From the NCBI GenBank assembly GCA_964423745.1, contig CAYRGG010000024.1, forward strand, positions 1-55,671: DNA of 55,671 nt, written 5' to 3'. Below the pieces are notes generated by a model that ran no database searches, was not told where the DNA came from, and saw only the letters and a program-made list of their open reading frames with translations. The position numbers were made by a program, and so were the translations under genes. This DNA comes from CAYRGG01 sp964423745 (lineage in GTDB: Bacteria > Pseudomonadota > Gammaproteobacteria > Competibacterales > Competibacteraceae). Below, piece after piece: positions 41,449 to 49,858 of this stretch (positions are counted from its first letter, which is position 1; every line of letters begins with the position of its first letter).

Positions 41449-42597
41449 ATGGCCGCTTCCATTGCTCCCGTTGAACCCAGTTTCACTATTGGTATAGAAG
41501 AAGAATATCTCTTAGTTGTTCAGAAAACGGGAGAACTTATCGCTGAACCGCCACCTGCCTTCTTGAGCGAATGCGAAAGCAGCCTCCATGGGCAGGTTAG
41601 TCCAGAATTTATGCGTTCACAGATCGAAATAGGCACCCAGGTTCATGAAACCCTTGACGAAGTTCGGGATGACCTTAGCCGTTTGCGCAGCACGGTGGCC
41701 AACGTGGCTAATCGTCATGGGCTTGCCCCCATTGCCGCCTCAACCCACCCCTTTGCCCAGTGGAATGCTCAAAAACCAACAGCTAAAGAACGCTACACCA
41801 TGCTTGCGGAAGACCTTCAGGGAGTAGTGCGGCGGCTATTGATTTGCGGTATGCATGTTCATGTGGGCATTGAAGACAATCAATTACGCATCGATCTCAT
41901 GAACCAAATTACCTATTTCCTCCCCCATTTGCTGGCCCTTAGCACCTCGTCACCGTTTTGGCGCGGAGAAAACCTAGGCTTAAAATCTTATCGACTCAGC
42001 GTATTCAATGAACTTCCGCGCACAGGTCTGCCGGAAATTTTTGCCTCTTACGAAGAATACGAACGCCACGCCAATATTCTCGTCAACGCAGGCGTCATCG
42101 AGGACACCACTAAAATATGGTGGGATATAAGACCTTCCGCCCGTTATCCTACCTTGGAAATGCGCATCGCGGATGTATGTACCCGGTTGGAAGATGCCCT
42201 TACCATCGCTGCCCTATACCGTTGCCTGTTGCGGATGCTCTACCGCTTGCGACGCAACAATCAACGCTGGCGTATTTATCTACCCATGTTGATCAATGAA
42301 AATCGCTGGCGAGCCCAACGTTATGGTTTTGATGAAGGCTTGATAGATTTTGGCAAAGGCTGCATCGTGCCCTACTCAGAGCTGCTTGAAGAAATGCTTG
42401 AATTGATTCAGGTTGACGCTGATTATTTCGGTTGCGAAAGGGAAATTGCTCGCAGCTGGGAAATCCTTAAACGGGGTAGTAGCGCTCATCGCCAAGTGCG
42501 CACCTTTAAAGAGGCTTTAAACGCTGGCGCTAGCCGTCAGGAAGCCCTCAAAGCAGTGGTAGACAGGTTAGTTTCTGAAACAGTGCTTGATGTATAA
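41449..42597 (+). CDS. ybdK: Carboxylate-amine ligase YbdK (GCS2 family)
   Basis: ATP-dependent ligase related to glutamate-cysteine ligase; the physiological substrate is not known. TIGIEEEYLLVV, ICGMHVHVGIED, SPFWRGENLGLKSYR and WWDIRPSARYPTLEMRIADV are family signatures. It has 382 residues. GGGGAGGA precedes the ATG at a good distance. It follows the amidohydrolase gene in the same direction, probably as one operon. Confidence 0.9.
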   Translation: MAASIAPVEPSFTIGIEEEYLLVVQKTGELIAEPPPAFLSECESSLHGQVSPEFMRSQIEIGTQVHETLDEVRDDLSRLRSTVANVANRHGLAPIAASTHPFAQWNAQKPTAKERYTMLAEDLQGVVRRLLICGMHVHVGIEDNQLRIDLMNQITYFLPHLLALSTSSPFWRGENLGLKSYRLSVFNELPRTGLPEIFASYEEYERHANILVNAGVIEDTTKIWWDIRPSARYPTLEMRIADVCTRLEDALTIAALYRCLLRMLYRLRRNNQRWRIYLPMLINENRWRAQRYGFDEGLIDFGKGCIVPYSELLEEMLELIQVDADYFGCEREIARSWEILKRGSSAHRQVRTFKEALNAGASRQEALKAVVDRLVSETVLDV

Positions 42598-42886
42598 AAA
42601 ACTAATTGTATAGGGGTATGGATATATTGCTTTTTTAATAAAAAGTTTAAAAGTTTTTAGGGGTTAATTTGCTAATAAATCACAGCACTTAAAAATTCTC
42701 TGATCTATTGGATAATTAACGAAAAAATTGTACACTCATGGTTATTTATGCACTAGTAACCTACTATACTTTATCCTTATTAAAACGTTATTGGTAATTT
42801 TTTTTAGTTGGCATTTTTCATCGTCATAGGATTTTTGGCATGACTCAAACCTATTATTTTTATTAACTAGCACCCTATAAAAGTTC

Positions 42887-43564
42887 ATGTCTAACAAGAC
42901 ACCGAACAGTGAAACTCGTCAGAATGCTCGCCGGCATACGACTCAGTTAAAACAGATGCTGCAGAGTACAGTATCCACAAAAAAAACCGAAATCGTTACC
43001 AGCAACGAACAACCCATTCAAAGAATCCCCTATCCTGCTCAAAAAGCGAATACTCTTGAGGGGGTGCAAGAAAACCTAACTATTCGACCCGCTAAACCCC
43101 CTATCCGCAGGACGTTACGCTCCACTGAAGAACACATGCAGCGCTCTAAAAGCCATGTGGCTAAGCTGATTCTACAAACCAAACAGCTTTCTGAATTAAA
43201 TCATATTTTTCATGCTTATTTACCCGCTTATTTACATGCTCACGCTTCCCTAGCCAAGCTCGATAGCGAGGGTTGGGTGGTGCAAACCGACTCTCCTGTG
43301 TGGGCAACTCGGCTTCGTTATATTCTCCCTAGTTTGCAGAAACCACTCAGCGAAAAACTAAATTTTCAGGTGCCTGCGCCGCGCATCCGTGTGGCACCGC
43401 CAGCTATACCCTTACCCCCACCTCCCCGAGCACGGCGTATGACCATCACACATAACACCGCTAAAGTTTTGGAGGGCGCAGCCCGCAACTTGACCGATCG
43501 AAGACTCGGCGCTGTCATGGCGCGACTCGCTGCCCACGCAAAACAGCGTAGTCAAGAATCTTAG
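42887..43564 (+). CDS. dciA: DUF721/DciA-like protein (putative replicative helicase loader)
   Basis: DciA proteins load DnaB helicase in bacteria without DnaC. The C-terminal half, from LILQTKQLSELNHIFHAYLP to ADSP-like QTDSPVWATRLRYILPSLQ and IRVAPPAIP, fits the DUF721 fold, with the conserved SPxWATRLR motif. The first 90 residues are basic, low-complexity and unlike other proteins I know. The last 50 residues are also basic. It has 225 residues. The start is open to question, with no clear Shine-Dalgarno. It precedes mazG by 60 bases. The upstream 289 bases are AT-rich and hold nothing I can call. Confidence 0.72.
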   Translation: MSNKTPNSETRQNARRHTTQLKQMLQSTVSTKKTEIVTSNEQPIQRIPYPAQKANTLEGVQENLTIRPAKPPIRRTLRSTEEHMQRSKSHVAKLILQTKQLSELNHIFHAYLPAYLHAHASLAKLDSEGWVVQTDSPVWATRLRYILPSLQKPLSEKLNFQVPAPRIRVAPPAIPLPPPPRARRMTITHNTAKVLEGAARNLTDRRLGAVMARLAAHAKQRSQES

Positions 43565-43624
43565 AGCCCTGTGGTAACTTAGAAGCTGTTTCAAAAATTC
43601 GCGACGTTTAAAACTGAGTTATCT

Positions 43625-44434
43625 ATGCAAGAAATCTATGAATTACTAAATATTATGCAGCGACTGCGGGATCCCCAGTCCGGCTGTCCTTGGGACTCGG
43701 CGCAGACCTTCGCCAGTATCGTACCTCATACCATTGAGGAAGCTTACGAAGTCGCCGACGCCATCGCTCAACAGGATTGGCAAGGGTTACGGAAAGAATT
43801 GGGTGATGTGTTGTTTCAGGTGGTGTTTTATGCCCAATTGGCCAGCGAAGAGAACTATTTTAACTTTACCGATATCGTTACTTCCCTGATAGACAAAATG
43901 GTGCGGCGGCATCCCCATGTTTTTGCTGACACGGTTTACAAAAACCAAGCTGAACAGACGGCGGATTGGGAGCGTATTAAAAAAAGTGAGCGGGAGACAC
44001 CTTTGAAAAGCGTGTTGGACGGCGTTCCATTGGCGCTTCCTGGAACAACCCGAGCCCTTAAACTGCAACGCAAAGCCGCCCAAGTGGGTTTTGACTGGGC
44101 GACTGCCAGTCAAGTGTTGGCTAAAGTCAGCGAAGAGGCGCAAGAAATCCAAATGGAGTTGGAAACCCATAACGATCCAACTCGCCTTAACGAGGAAGTT
44201 GGGGATTTGCTCTTTGCCTGTGTGAATTTAGCGAGGCATTTAGCGGTCGATCCCGAATCCGCCCTGCGAGCCGCCAATGGAAAATTTATGCGTCGCTTCC
44301 AACGCATAGAGGCTTTGTTAAGGGCAGATGGCCGTTCTCCCCAGGACGTATCCTTGCAAGAACTCGATAAGTTGTGGGAGCAAACCAAAGACGAAGAAAA
44401 GCCGGACAGGGTAAGTAATCCATTGCAGCGTTAG
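43625..44434 (+). CDS. mazG: Nucleoside triphosphate pyrophosphohydrolase MazG
   Basis: House-cleaning enzyme that hydrolyses NTPs and dNTPs to monophosphates. It has two MazG domains: the first with CPWDSAQTFASIVPHTIEEAYEVADAI and KELGDVLFQVVFYAQLA, the second with SEEAQEIQMELE and NEEVGDLLFACVNLARHL. The acidic metal ligands of both are kept. It has 269 residues, close to E. coli MazG. It lies after the DciA-like gene, but the operon is not certain. Confidence 0.96.
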   Translation: MQEIYELLNIMQRLRDPQSGCPWDSAQTFASIVPHTIEEAYEVADAIAQQDWQGLRKELGDVLFQVVFYAQLASEENYFNFTDIVTSLIDKMVRRHPHVFADTVYKNQAEQTADWERIKKSERETPLKSVLDGVPLALPGTTRALKLQRKAAQVGFDWATASQVLAKVSEEAQEIQMELETHNDPTRLNEEVGDLLFACVNLARHLAVDPESALRAANGKFMRRFQRIEALLRADGRSPQDVSLQELDKLWEQTKDEEKPDRVSNPLQR

Positions 44435-44490
44435 CCTCATTGACCTCAGTCCGTTCCCTGTAAATTATTTTTAAAAGATACACCCGCTAG

Positions 44491-44928
44491 CTACTCTGAG
44501 AAGCGCAAACGGTCTCCCGGAGAGATTCCCAAGCGCGCTGCACTGCCGCCGTTTATCTCTAAAATATATTTTATGGGACCTTTGCTGGCATAAAGGGGAC
44601 AGCGGGGTGTTACACAGGGTGGCACATTGGCGAAAATTTCCCTTAACCGGCCCGCACTATCAAAATACAATATATCTAGATTAAGATACGTATTTTTCAT
44701 CCAAAATGCAGCCGGCGTCGCTTCGGGTTGGATAAAAAGCATGCCGTGGCCTTTAGGCAAATGAGAACGAAACATAAGACCGCGTTGACGTTCTTTCAGT
44801 GAACGGGCGAGCTCCACTTGAAAACGAGCGTCACCTACCCTGATCTCGGTTTCTAGAGCAGCAGAATAGCTTATTAAAGTCCATGGGGAAATGACTAACG
44901 CGATGAAAAGAAATAGACTTACGCGCAT
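44491..44928 (-). CDS. DUF192 family exported protein
   Basis: Small periplasmic protein of unknown function, 145 residues. A signal peptide (SLFLFIALVISPWTLISYSAA) is followed by the DUF192 domain: VELARSLKERQRGLMFRSHLP, GMLFIQPEATPAAFWMKNTYLNLDILY and YILEINGGSAARLGISPGDRL. It is convergent with mazG. A terminator lies about 105 bases upstream on the same strand and separates it from a small peptide gene. Confidence 0.9.
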   Translation of the reverse strand: MRVSLFLFIALVISPWTLISYSAALETEIRVGDARFQVELARSLKERQRGLMFRSHLPKGHGMLFIQPEATPAAFWMKNTYLNLDILYFDSAGRLREIFANVPPCVTPRCPLYASKGPIKYILEINGGSAARLGISPGDRLRFSE

Positions 44929-45030
44929 GGGATTGGTGAAATTTACTGTTAGATGGCTGATTAAAGTGCATAGTGTCGATTAACAGAACGCTATCACAGC
45001 AGAGCATCAAAAAAACATAGGGTTTGGCAA

Positions 45031-45061
45031 TAAAAAAGAGGTGCCGGGGAAGCACCTCTAA
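45031..45061 (-). terminator. Intrinsic terminator of the 18-codon mini-gene
   Basis: AGAGGTGC and GCACCTCT pair perfectly around a 7-base loop, and six T follow on the minus strand. The stem begins at the stop codon of the peptide frame. Confidence 0.88.
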
Positions 45062-45114
45062 GCGGAGGATTGAGCGAGAAAGGAATGATGCGTGGAGAGT
45101 GCGGTGCTTGCCAT
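45058..45114 (-). CDS. Small peptide of 18 residues, or small RNA, under sigma-54 control
   Basis: The predicted transcript (about 45131 to 45031, 101 nt) starts at a sigma-54 promoter. It has a 17-nt leader with GGGGAGAAGG and an ATG, then the frame MASTALSTHHSFLAQSSA and TAG, which runs directly into an intrinsic terminator. The RNA also folds: GCGGGGAGA pairs with TCTCCACGC and inside it GGTG with CACC, so ribosome site and start codon lie within the structure. It could be a real peptide gene, a leader peptide, or a structured small RNA with a chance frame. I recognise no family. The next gene on the strand, DUF192, lies beyond the terminator. Confidence 0.5.
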   Translation of the reverse strand: MASTALSTHHSFLAQSSA

Positions 45115-45141
45115 ACCACCTTCTCCCCGCATTATCTATTA

Positions 45142-45158
45142 AGCAGATTACATGCCAA
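45142..45158 (-). promoter_or_regulatory. Sigma-54 promoter of the 18-codon mini-gene
   Basis: On the minus strand TTGGCATGTAATCTGCT matches TTGGCACG-N4-TTGCT with two mismatches; GG and GC are 10 bases apart. The predicted start is near 45131. Confidence 0.7.
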
Positions 45159-45313
45159 AATAAATTGTTCTTTACAAACAAAACGTTGCTGTTTTCCTCC
45201 GTATTTGACCGAGAATTTATGCACCAACATAGTGCTGACCCATTGACTAAGATAGTGCATTAATTCCCGGGACTAATCTTGGCCTTTATTTAAAGCATAG
45301 AGACAAAAAATCC

Positions 45314-45925
45314 GTGGACTACAAATTCAAAGTATTGGAGAAAAGTATCGTTTATCGTGGGTTTTTCCAAATGGAAAGATACCGCTTACAGCATCGGTTA
45401 TTCTGTGGGGCTTGGGGACCACCTATTATCCGTGAATGTCTAGAGCGGGGTCATGCGGTAGCTGTGTTGCCCTATGATCCTGTGCGCGATCAGGTAGTGT
45501 TGATAGAACAATTCCGCATCGGCGCATTGCAAACTCAAGATCATCCTTGGTTAATGGAGATCGTGGCTGGCATCATCGACCCTGACGAACACAAACAGGA
45601 CGTGGCGCAACGTGAAACCCGCGAAGAAGCTGGTTGCGGACTATTAGATATTTTCCCCATTTGCGAGTACTTAATCAGTCCCGGCGGAACCTCTGAGACC
45701 ATTACCCTGTATTGTGGGCGCGTCGATACAACCCAGGTTGATGGCCTACAGGGTGTTCCAGAAGAGCACGAAGATATTCGTGTGCATGTGTTGTCTCGCC
45801 GCGAAGCGACTGTACTACTCAACACAGGTGCTATTCGATCTGCAACCGCTATCATCGCGTTACAATGGCTGGAAATGCACCATACAAACCTTTTAAAGCG
45901 GTGGCAGCCTGATCTGTTTTCCTAA
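45314..45925 (+). CDS. nudF: ADP-ribose pyrophosphatase, NUDIX family (NudF)
   Basis: Hydrolyses ADP-ribose to AMP and ribose 5-phosphate. The Nudix box GIIDPDEHKQDVAQRETREEAGC fits the GX5EX7REUXEEXGU pattern exactly. VLIEQFRIGAL before it and LISPGGTSETITLYCGRVD after it are typical of ADP-ribose-specific members. It has 203 residues. The start codon is GTG with only a weak Shine-Dalgarno. Confidence 0.93.
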   Translation: MDYKFKVLEKSIVYRGFFQMERYRLQHRLFCGAWGPPIIRECLERGHAVAVLPYDPVRDQVVLIEQFRIGALQTQDHPWLMEIVAGIIDPDEHKQDVAQRETREEAGCGLLDIFPICEYLISPGGTSETITLYCGRVDTTQVDGLQGVPEEHEDIRVHVLSRREATVLLNTGAIRSATAIIALQWLEMHHTNLLKRWQPDLFS

Positions 45926-46074
45926 ATACTTTAAAAAAACCCGCACACCTTTCAACATTTTGCAGAAAATATCAAATTGTCGTCGCCAGCGAGACGTTTT
46001 TTGGTCACAACCAGCTAAGTTTGTTTGCAGAGGAGCAAAAGGATGCATCGGATCGTCTACGATCGCAGTGCGTT

Positions 46075-46265
46075 TGAATCTTTCGTCATGACGAAATTCG
46101 CGACACCTGGGATGTCGAACTTCGTCACCAATTGACTTCCTTTGGAGGCTATACCTTACTATGGGGGCTTGGCTATCGACTGACCTAAGACAATAGCAAC
46201 ATCAGGAATTTACCGATAGCAAAATTGAACGGGAAGTTTACGGACGACTTGAATGGCTGTTTTAA
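46075..46265 (+). pseudogene. Remnant of a TonB-dependent receptor
   Basis: Two reading-frame pieces match the intact receptor at 52034-54133. The first, HDEIRDTWDVELRHQL and LLWGLGYRLT followed by a stop, matches RDTFDIDFQHN and VWGLGYRYAS of the intact gene. The second, EFTDSKIEREVYGRLEWLF and stop, matches its very C-terminus VERGIYGQVKWLF. Nearly 300 codons between them are gone and the 5' part is not recognisable. The last codons overlap the start of the next gene in the same way as in the intact module. The rest of 45926-46075 shows nothing coding. Confidence 0.78.
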
Positions 46266-46873
46266 AAACCTTTACCACAAAAAGTCTGCCTGATTTCAGT
46301 TCTGGCATGGGGTTATTATTTCATACCACTACCTTGTCACCCTGGAAACTTAGATGCATCTTGTTACTTGGTCTTTGCTGGTGCGCGTTTTGCATAACAT
46401 CACCGAGTGTTGCGCAAACGGCCCAAGTGCACGAAATTAAAGCTCTGTTTCTTTATAACTTTGCGAATTTTGTGTTTTGGCCGTCCAGCGCCTTTGAAAG
46501 CCCCTCCAGTCCCATACGCTATTGTGTAACGAGCAGTAGCAAAGTCGTGGATACGTTAACTGACCTGATCGATGGCGAGAAGGTCGGTGGTCGTCCTCTA
46601 ACTTTGCAATGGGTCAACACGCGGGTTGAGATGAAAAATTGTCACATTCTGTTTCTTCATGAAGATGAAAGTGAGCGATTTATAACCGTCCGGCAGATTC
46701 AAAGTAAAGGGATCTTAACCGTAAGCGATGGAGAAGATTTTGCCGCTCAAGGCGGCATGATTAGTCTGGTGCGCGATAGCAACCGAGTGCGTCTAGTGAT
46801 TAACAGAAACACTGTAGATGCTGCTCGATTACGTATTAGCGCTAAATTGTTACGCCTAGCCAAACTCATTTGA
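46253..46873 (+). CDS. YfiR family periplasmic protein (DUF4154), first copy
   Basis: YfiR of Pseudomonas is a periplasmic repressor that binds the sensor domain of the diguanylate cyclase YfiN. This 206-residue protein has a late signal sequence (about residues 32-54, ending SPSVAQ). The DUF4154 domain follows: EIKALFLYNFANFVFWPSSAF, then CHILFLHEDESER and ILTVSDGEDFAAQGGMISLV. The ATG at 46253 overlaps the end of the receptor remnant; ATG at residue 19 is an alternative. The hybrid kinase starts 40 bases later, suggesting that this protein regulates it. Confidence 0.9.
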   Translation: MAVLKTFTTKSLPDFSSGMGLLFHTTTLSPWKLRCILLLGLCWCAFCITSPSVAQTAQVHEIKALFLYNFANFVFWPSSAFESPSSPIRYCVTSSSKVVDTLTDLIDGEKVGGRPLTLQWVNTRVEMKNCHILFLHEDESERFITVRQIQSKGILTVSDGEDFAAQGGMISLVRDSNRVRLVINRNTVDAARLRISAKLLRLAKLI

Positions 46874-46913
46874 GATTTATCGATAAAAAGATGGATCACT
46901 CAAGGACTTTTTA

Positions 46914-49694
46914 ATGATTTCCGCGCTTCGCAACTTGCCGATAAAGCATAAAATTATCGTTGTAGCGATTATCACCAGTAGCCTTGTGCTGTTGTCGGCC
47001 TCGTTGACTTTTGTGTTTAGCCAAGTTGTTGCGCAACGCCAAGCCCTGGTGGAATCCACGGCGACCTTGGCCACCGTATTAGGGGAAAATAGCACAGCGG
47101 CTTTGGTGTTTCGAGATCCTATCACGGCCCAGGAAAACCTTTTAGCGCTCCAATCCGCAACCCAGGTTATTGCTGCTCAACTACGCAAACCTAGTGGCGA
47201 AATATTTGCTGAGTACGTCAGCAAACAGCCTGAGCACCAAGCATTATTGCAACAAATTGCTGCTAGCGAGGAAGGCGAATACGAAGGCACAGAAAACATT
47301 GCCGAGAATGAAGAGAGCAATAGTTTTTTTCGAGAAAATCATCTTGATTTGAATCATCTGATAATGCTTAACAACCGCCCCATTGGTATATTGGATATTC
47401 AAGTGGATATCAGCCAATTGAAATACAATAGCCTACGCCAAATCGGTATTGCCAGCGGCGTTTTTATGGTTTGTCTAGTGCTTGCCTATTTGCTAGCGAC
47501 TTGGCTACAGCGCTTTATCTCTGAACCTATTACTAACTTGGCTGATACCATAAAAGCCGTGTCTGACCGCAAAGATTACTCGTTGCGGGCAACGGTAACT
47601 AGCAACGACGAGCTAGGCACACTGATCACCGGTTTTAATATGATGTTGGAGCAAACCCAGGAACGGGACCAGGCTTTGGCCCAAGCTGTCGAGAAGCTGC
47701 AACAGGCCAAAGAAGCGGCAGAAGGTGCCAGCCTTGCCAAATCTCAGTTTTTAGCCGCCATGAGCCATGAAATACGCACCCCCATGAATGGGGTGTTGGG
47801 AATGACCGATCTTTTACTGGGTACAGAGCTTACCGGCAAGCAATACAACTTTGCGCAAACCATTCAGCGCTCGGGGCGCTCTCTCCTAAGTATCATTAAT
47901 GATATATTAGATTTTTCTAAGGTTGAAGCCGGCAAATTAGAGCTTGAAAGCGTTATTTTTAACGTCCAGGAAATTGCCGAAGAAACCGCCGAATTGCTGG
48001 CAGAACAAGCCCATAGCAAAGGTCTAGAGTTGCTCTGTCATGTGGACGATGATGTACCGCTGGAAGCCTGGGGTGATCCGGGACGATTGCGGCAAATACT
48101 TATTAACCTTATGGGTAATGCGATTAAGTTCACCGAGCATGGTGAAGTTATGGTACGTGTATCCGTGCTAGAAGGGTTGCAGGAAACCGCTCTGTTACAC
48201 TTTGCCGTCACGGATACCGGGGTCGGTATCGCCGCAAAGGACAAAGCCGCCATCTTCAACGCTTTTTCTCAAGCGGATCTCTCAACAACCCGACGTTTTG
48301 GCGGCACCGGTCTGGGGTTGGCAATCTGTCGTCAACTTACCCAGCTTATGGGGGGTGAAATCGGTGTGGACAGTGAGCTTGGCAAAGGGTCAAGGTTTTG
48401 GTTCACCGCTCGCTTCAAGACACAAACGGCTAAGACACCTGTAACGGCAGTGATGAGCAACCGTCTCAACCCCTTACCAGGTACGCGGGTACTGATTGTC
48501 GATGACAACGCCACGAATCGGGAGCTACTGCATCAGCAACTCAAAAACTGGGGTATGGATCCCACCAGTGCAGCCTCTGCTACCCAAGCTTTAACGCTGC
48601 TTCAAGAGAAAGATACACAGCCTCCTTTTAACGTGGCAATTTTCGACATGCTTATGCCCAACATCAACGGACTGGATCTAGCGCAAACCCTTAGAACCGA
48701 TAAAACCCTCGCTGACCTTAAACTCATTATATTAACCTCAACAGATCTTTCCCTATCTGCGGAAATCATTAAAACCGCTGGCATCAACCAAATTATCAGT
48801 AAACCAGTACGCCAGTCGCAACTCTACGATTGTCTAATGACCTTGTTAGACGAGACCATGCCCGCATGTGAACAATCAACTCATCTTTCCCCTTCAAAAA
48901 ATGCCTCTTTCGACGCTCGTATCCTAGTTGTTGAAGATAATCTAGTGAATCAGATGGTGGCTGAAGAAATGCTAAAAAACATGGGATGTCAGGTAGGTAT
49001 TGCGGCCAATGGCCGTGAAGGAGCGGATAGGGTACTTAGCGACAGCTATGACTTAATTTTCATGGATGTGCAGATGCCAGAAATGGATGGTTACGAAGCA
49101 ACAGCGGTCATTCGCGTTTGGGAGAAAACTCATCATCGAGCGCCTATCCCTATTATTGCCTTGACGGCCAATGCTTTGGAAGGTTATCGCGAAACCTGCC
49201 TGGAGGCTGGTATGAACGATTATCTCAGCAAACCTTTTGAACAGGAACAGCTCCTACAAATTCTAACTCGTTGGCTCCCGAAGCAAACTCAACGCTCAAC
49301 CGACTCCGCTAGCTTAGATCATGGCCAGTCTCAAACACAAATAGCGTTAAATCCTGACAGTTTAGATAAAATTCGCGCCCTACAACGGCCTAGAACACCT
49401 AGCCTATTAAAAAAAGTAGTCGACCTATACCTCGAGAAAGCGCCCGGTCAGATCCATATGCTGCACGATGCGTTCGATAAAAACGATAGTCATTGTCTGT
49501 GCCATGCAGCCCATAGTCTAAAATCTAGCAGTGCTAACCTAGGCGCTCATGGGCTTGCCGCCCTCTGCCAAGACTTGGAAGAATGCGGTTACCAGCAGCA
49601 ATTAGATGGCGTCCATGAGCTGCTAAGTCAAGTGGACGCTGAATTTACCAGAGTACGACAGGCGCTTCAGGCAGAATTAGCACAGGTCGCTTAA
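46914..49694 (+). CDS. Hybrid sensor histidine kinase with CHASE8-like sensor, two receivers and HPt
   Basis: Membrane kinase of 926 residues. Helices at about 13-36 and 176-197 bracket a periplasmic domain that resembles CHASE8 (ATVLGENSTAALVFRDPITAQENLLAL). HAMP follows, then HisKA with His285 (MSHEIRTPMNG), ATPase motifs (NLMGNAIKF, GGTGLGL), a first receiver (AIFDMLMP), a second receiver (LIFMDVQMP) and an HPt domain (AAHSLKSSSANLGA). All phosphorelay residues are kept, so the relay to an outside regulator can be complete. YfiN has the same type of sensor, which fits pairing with the YfiR upstream. AAGGA lies before the ATG. Confidence 0.93.
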   Translation: MISALRNLPIKHKIIVVAIITSSLVLLSASLTFVFSQVVAQRQALVESTATLATVLGENSTAALVFRDPITAQENLLALQSATQVIAAQLRKPSGEIFAEYVSKQPEHQALLQQIAASEEGEYEGTENIAENEESNSFFRENHLDLNHLIMLNNRPIGILDIQVDISQLKYNSLRQIGIASGVFMVCLVLAYLLATWLQRFISEPITNLADTIKAVSDRKDYSLRATVTSNDELGTLITGFNMMLEQTQERDQALAQAVEKLQQAKEAAEGASLAKSQFLAAMSHEIRTPMNGVLGMTDLLLGTELTGKQYNFAQTIQRSGRSLLSIINDILDFSKVEAGKLELESVIFNVQEIAEETAELLAEQAHSKGLELLCHVDDDVPLEAWGDPGRLRQILINLMGNAIKFTEHGEVMVRVSVLEGLQETALLHFAVTDTGVGIAAKDKAAIFNAFSQADLSTTRRFGGTGLGLAICRQLTQLMGGEIGVDSELGKGSRFWFTARFKTQTAKTPVTAVMSNRLNPLPGTRVLIVDDNATNRELLHQQLKNWGMDPTSAASATQALTLLQEKDTQPPFNVAIFDMLMPNINGLDLAQTLRTDKTLADLKLIILTSTDLSLSAEIIKTAGINQIISKPVRQSQLYDCLMTLLDETMPACEQSTHLSPSKNASFDARILVVEDNLVNQMVAEEMLKNMGCQVGIAANGREGADRVLSDSYDLIFMDVQMPEMDGYEATAVIRVWEKTHHRAPIPIIALTANALEGYRETCLEAGMNDYLSKPFEQEQLLQILTRWLPKQTQRSTDSASLDHGQSQTQIALNPDSLDKIRALQRPRTPSLLKKVVDLYLEKAPGQIHMLHDAFDKNDSHCLCHAAHSLKSSSANLGAHGLAALCQDLEECGYQQQLDGVHELLSQVDAEFTRVRQALQAELAQVA

Positions 49695-49744
49695 GCGCTA
49701 CATATTTATACGAAATACGTAATCAATAGTAAAGTCAAAGTAAA

Positions 49745-49858
49745 TAGGACAGAGGAATGCAGTGATGCAAAATGGAACGCGAAGGGATCGCTCAGGAAAA
49801 GCAGGCTATCCCTATAGCCTAGCCGCTGACGGACAGGAAAACCCCAGGAGACGGTCCC
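49745..49858 (+). promoter_or_regulatory. GGA-rich leader of the GGDEF-EAL regulator, candidate CsrA/RsmA binding region
   Basis: Eight GGA triplets in about 110 bases, the last in the Shine-Dalgarno AGGAG. A perfect hairpin GGCTAT-CCCT-ATAGCC lies among them. Chance would give about two. Leaders of c-di-GMP enzymes are known CsrA targets in E. coli. Confidence 0.45.

Noticed and set aside
44831..45181. 116-codon frame on the minus strand upstream of and overlapping DUF192
   Set aside because: It spans a sigma-54 promoter, a terminator and the DUF192 signal peptide in another frame; no family motifs.
45926..46075. More of the receptor remnant
   Set aside because: No segment here aligned by eye with the intact receptor, so the pseudogene was not extended.
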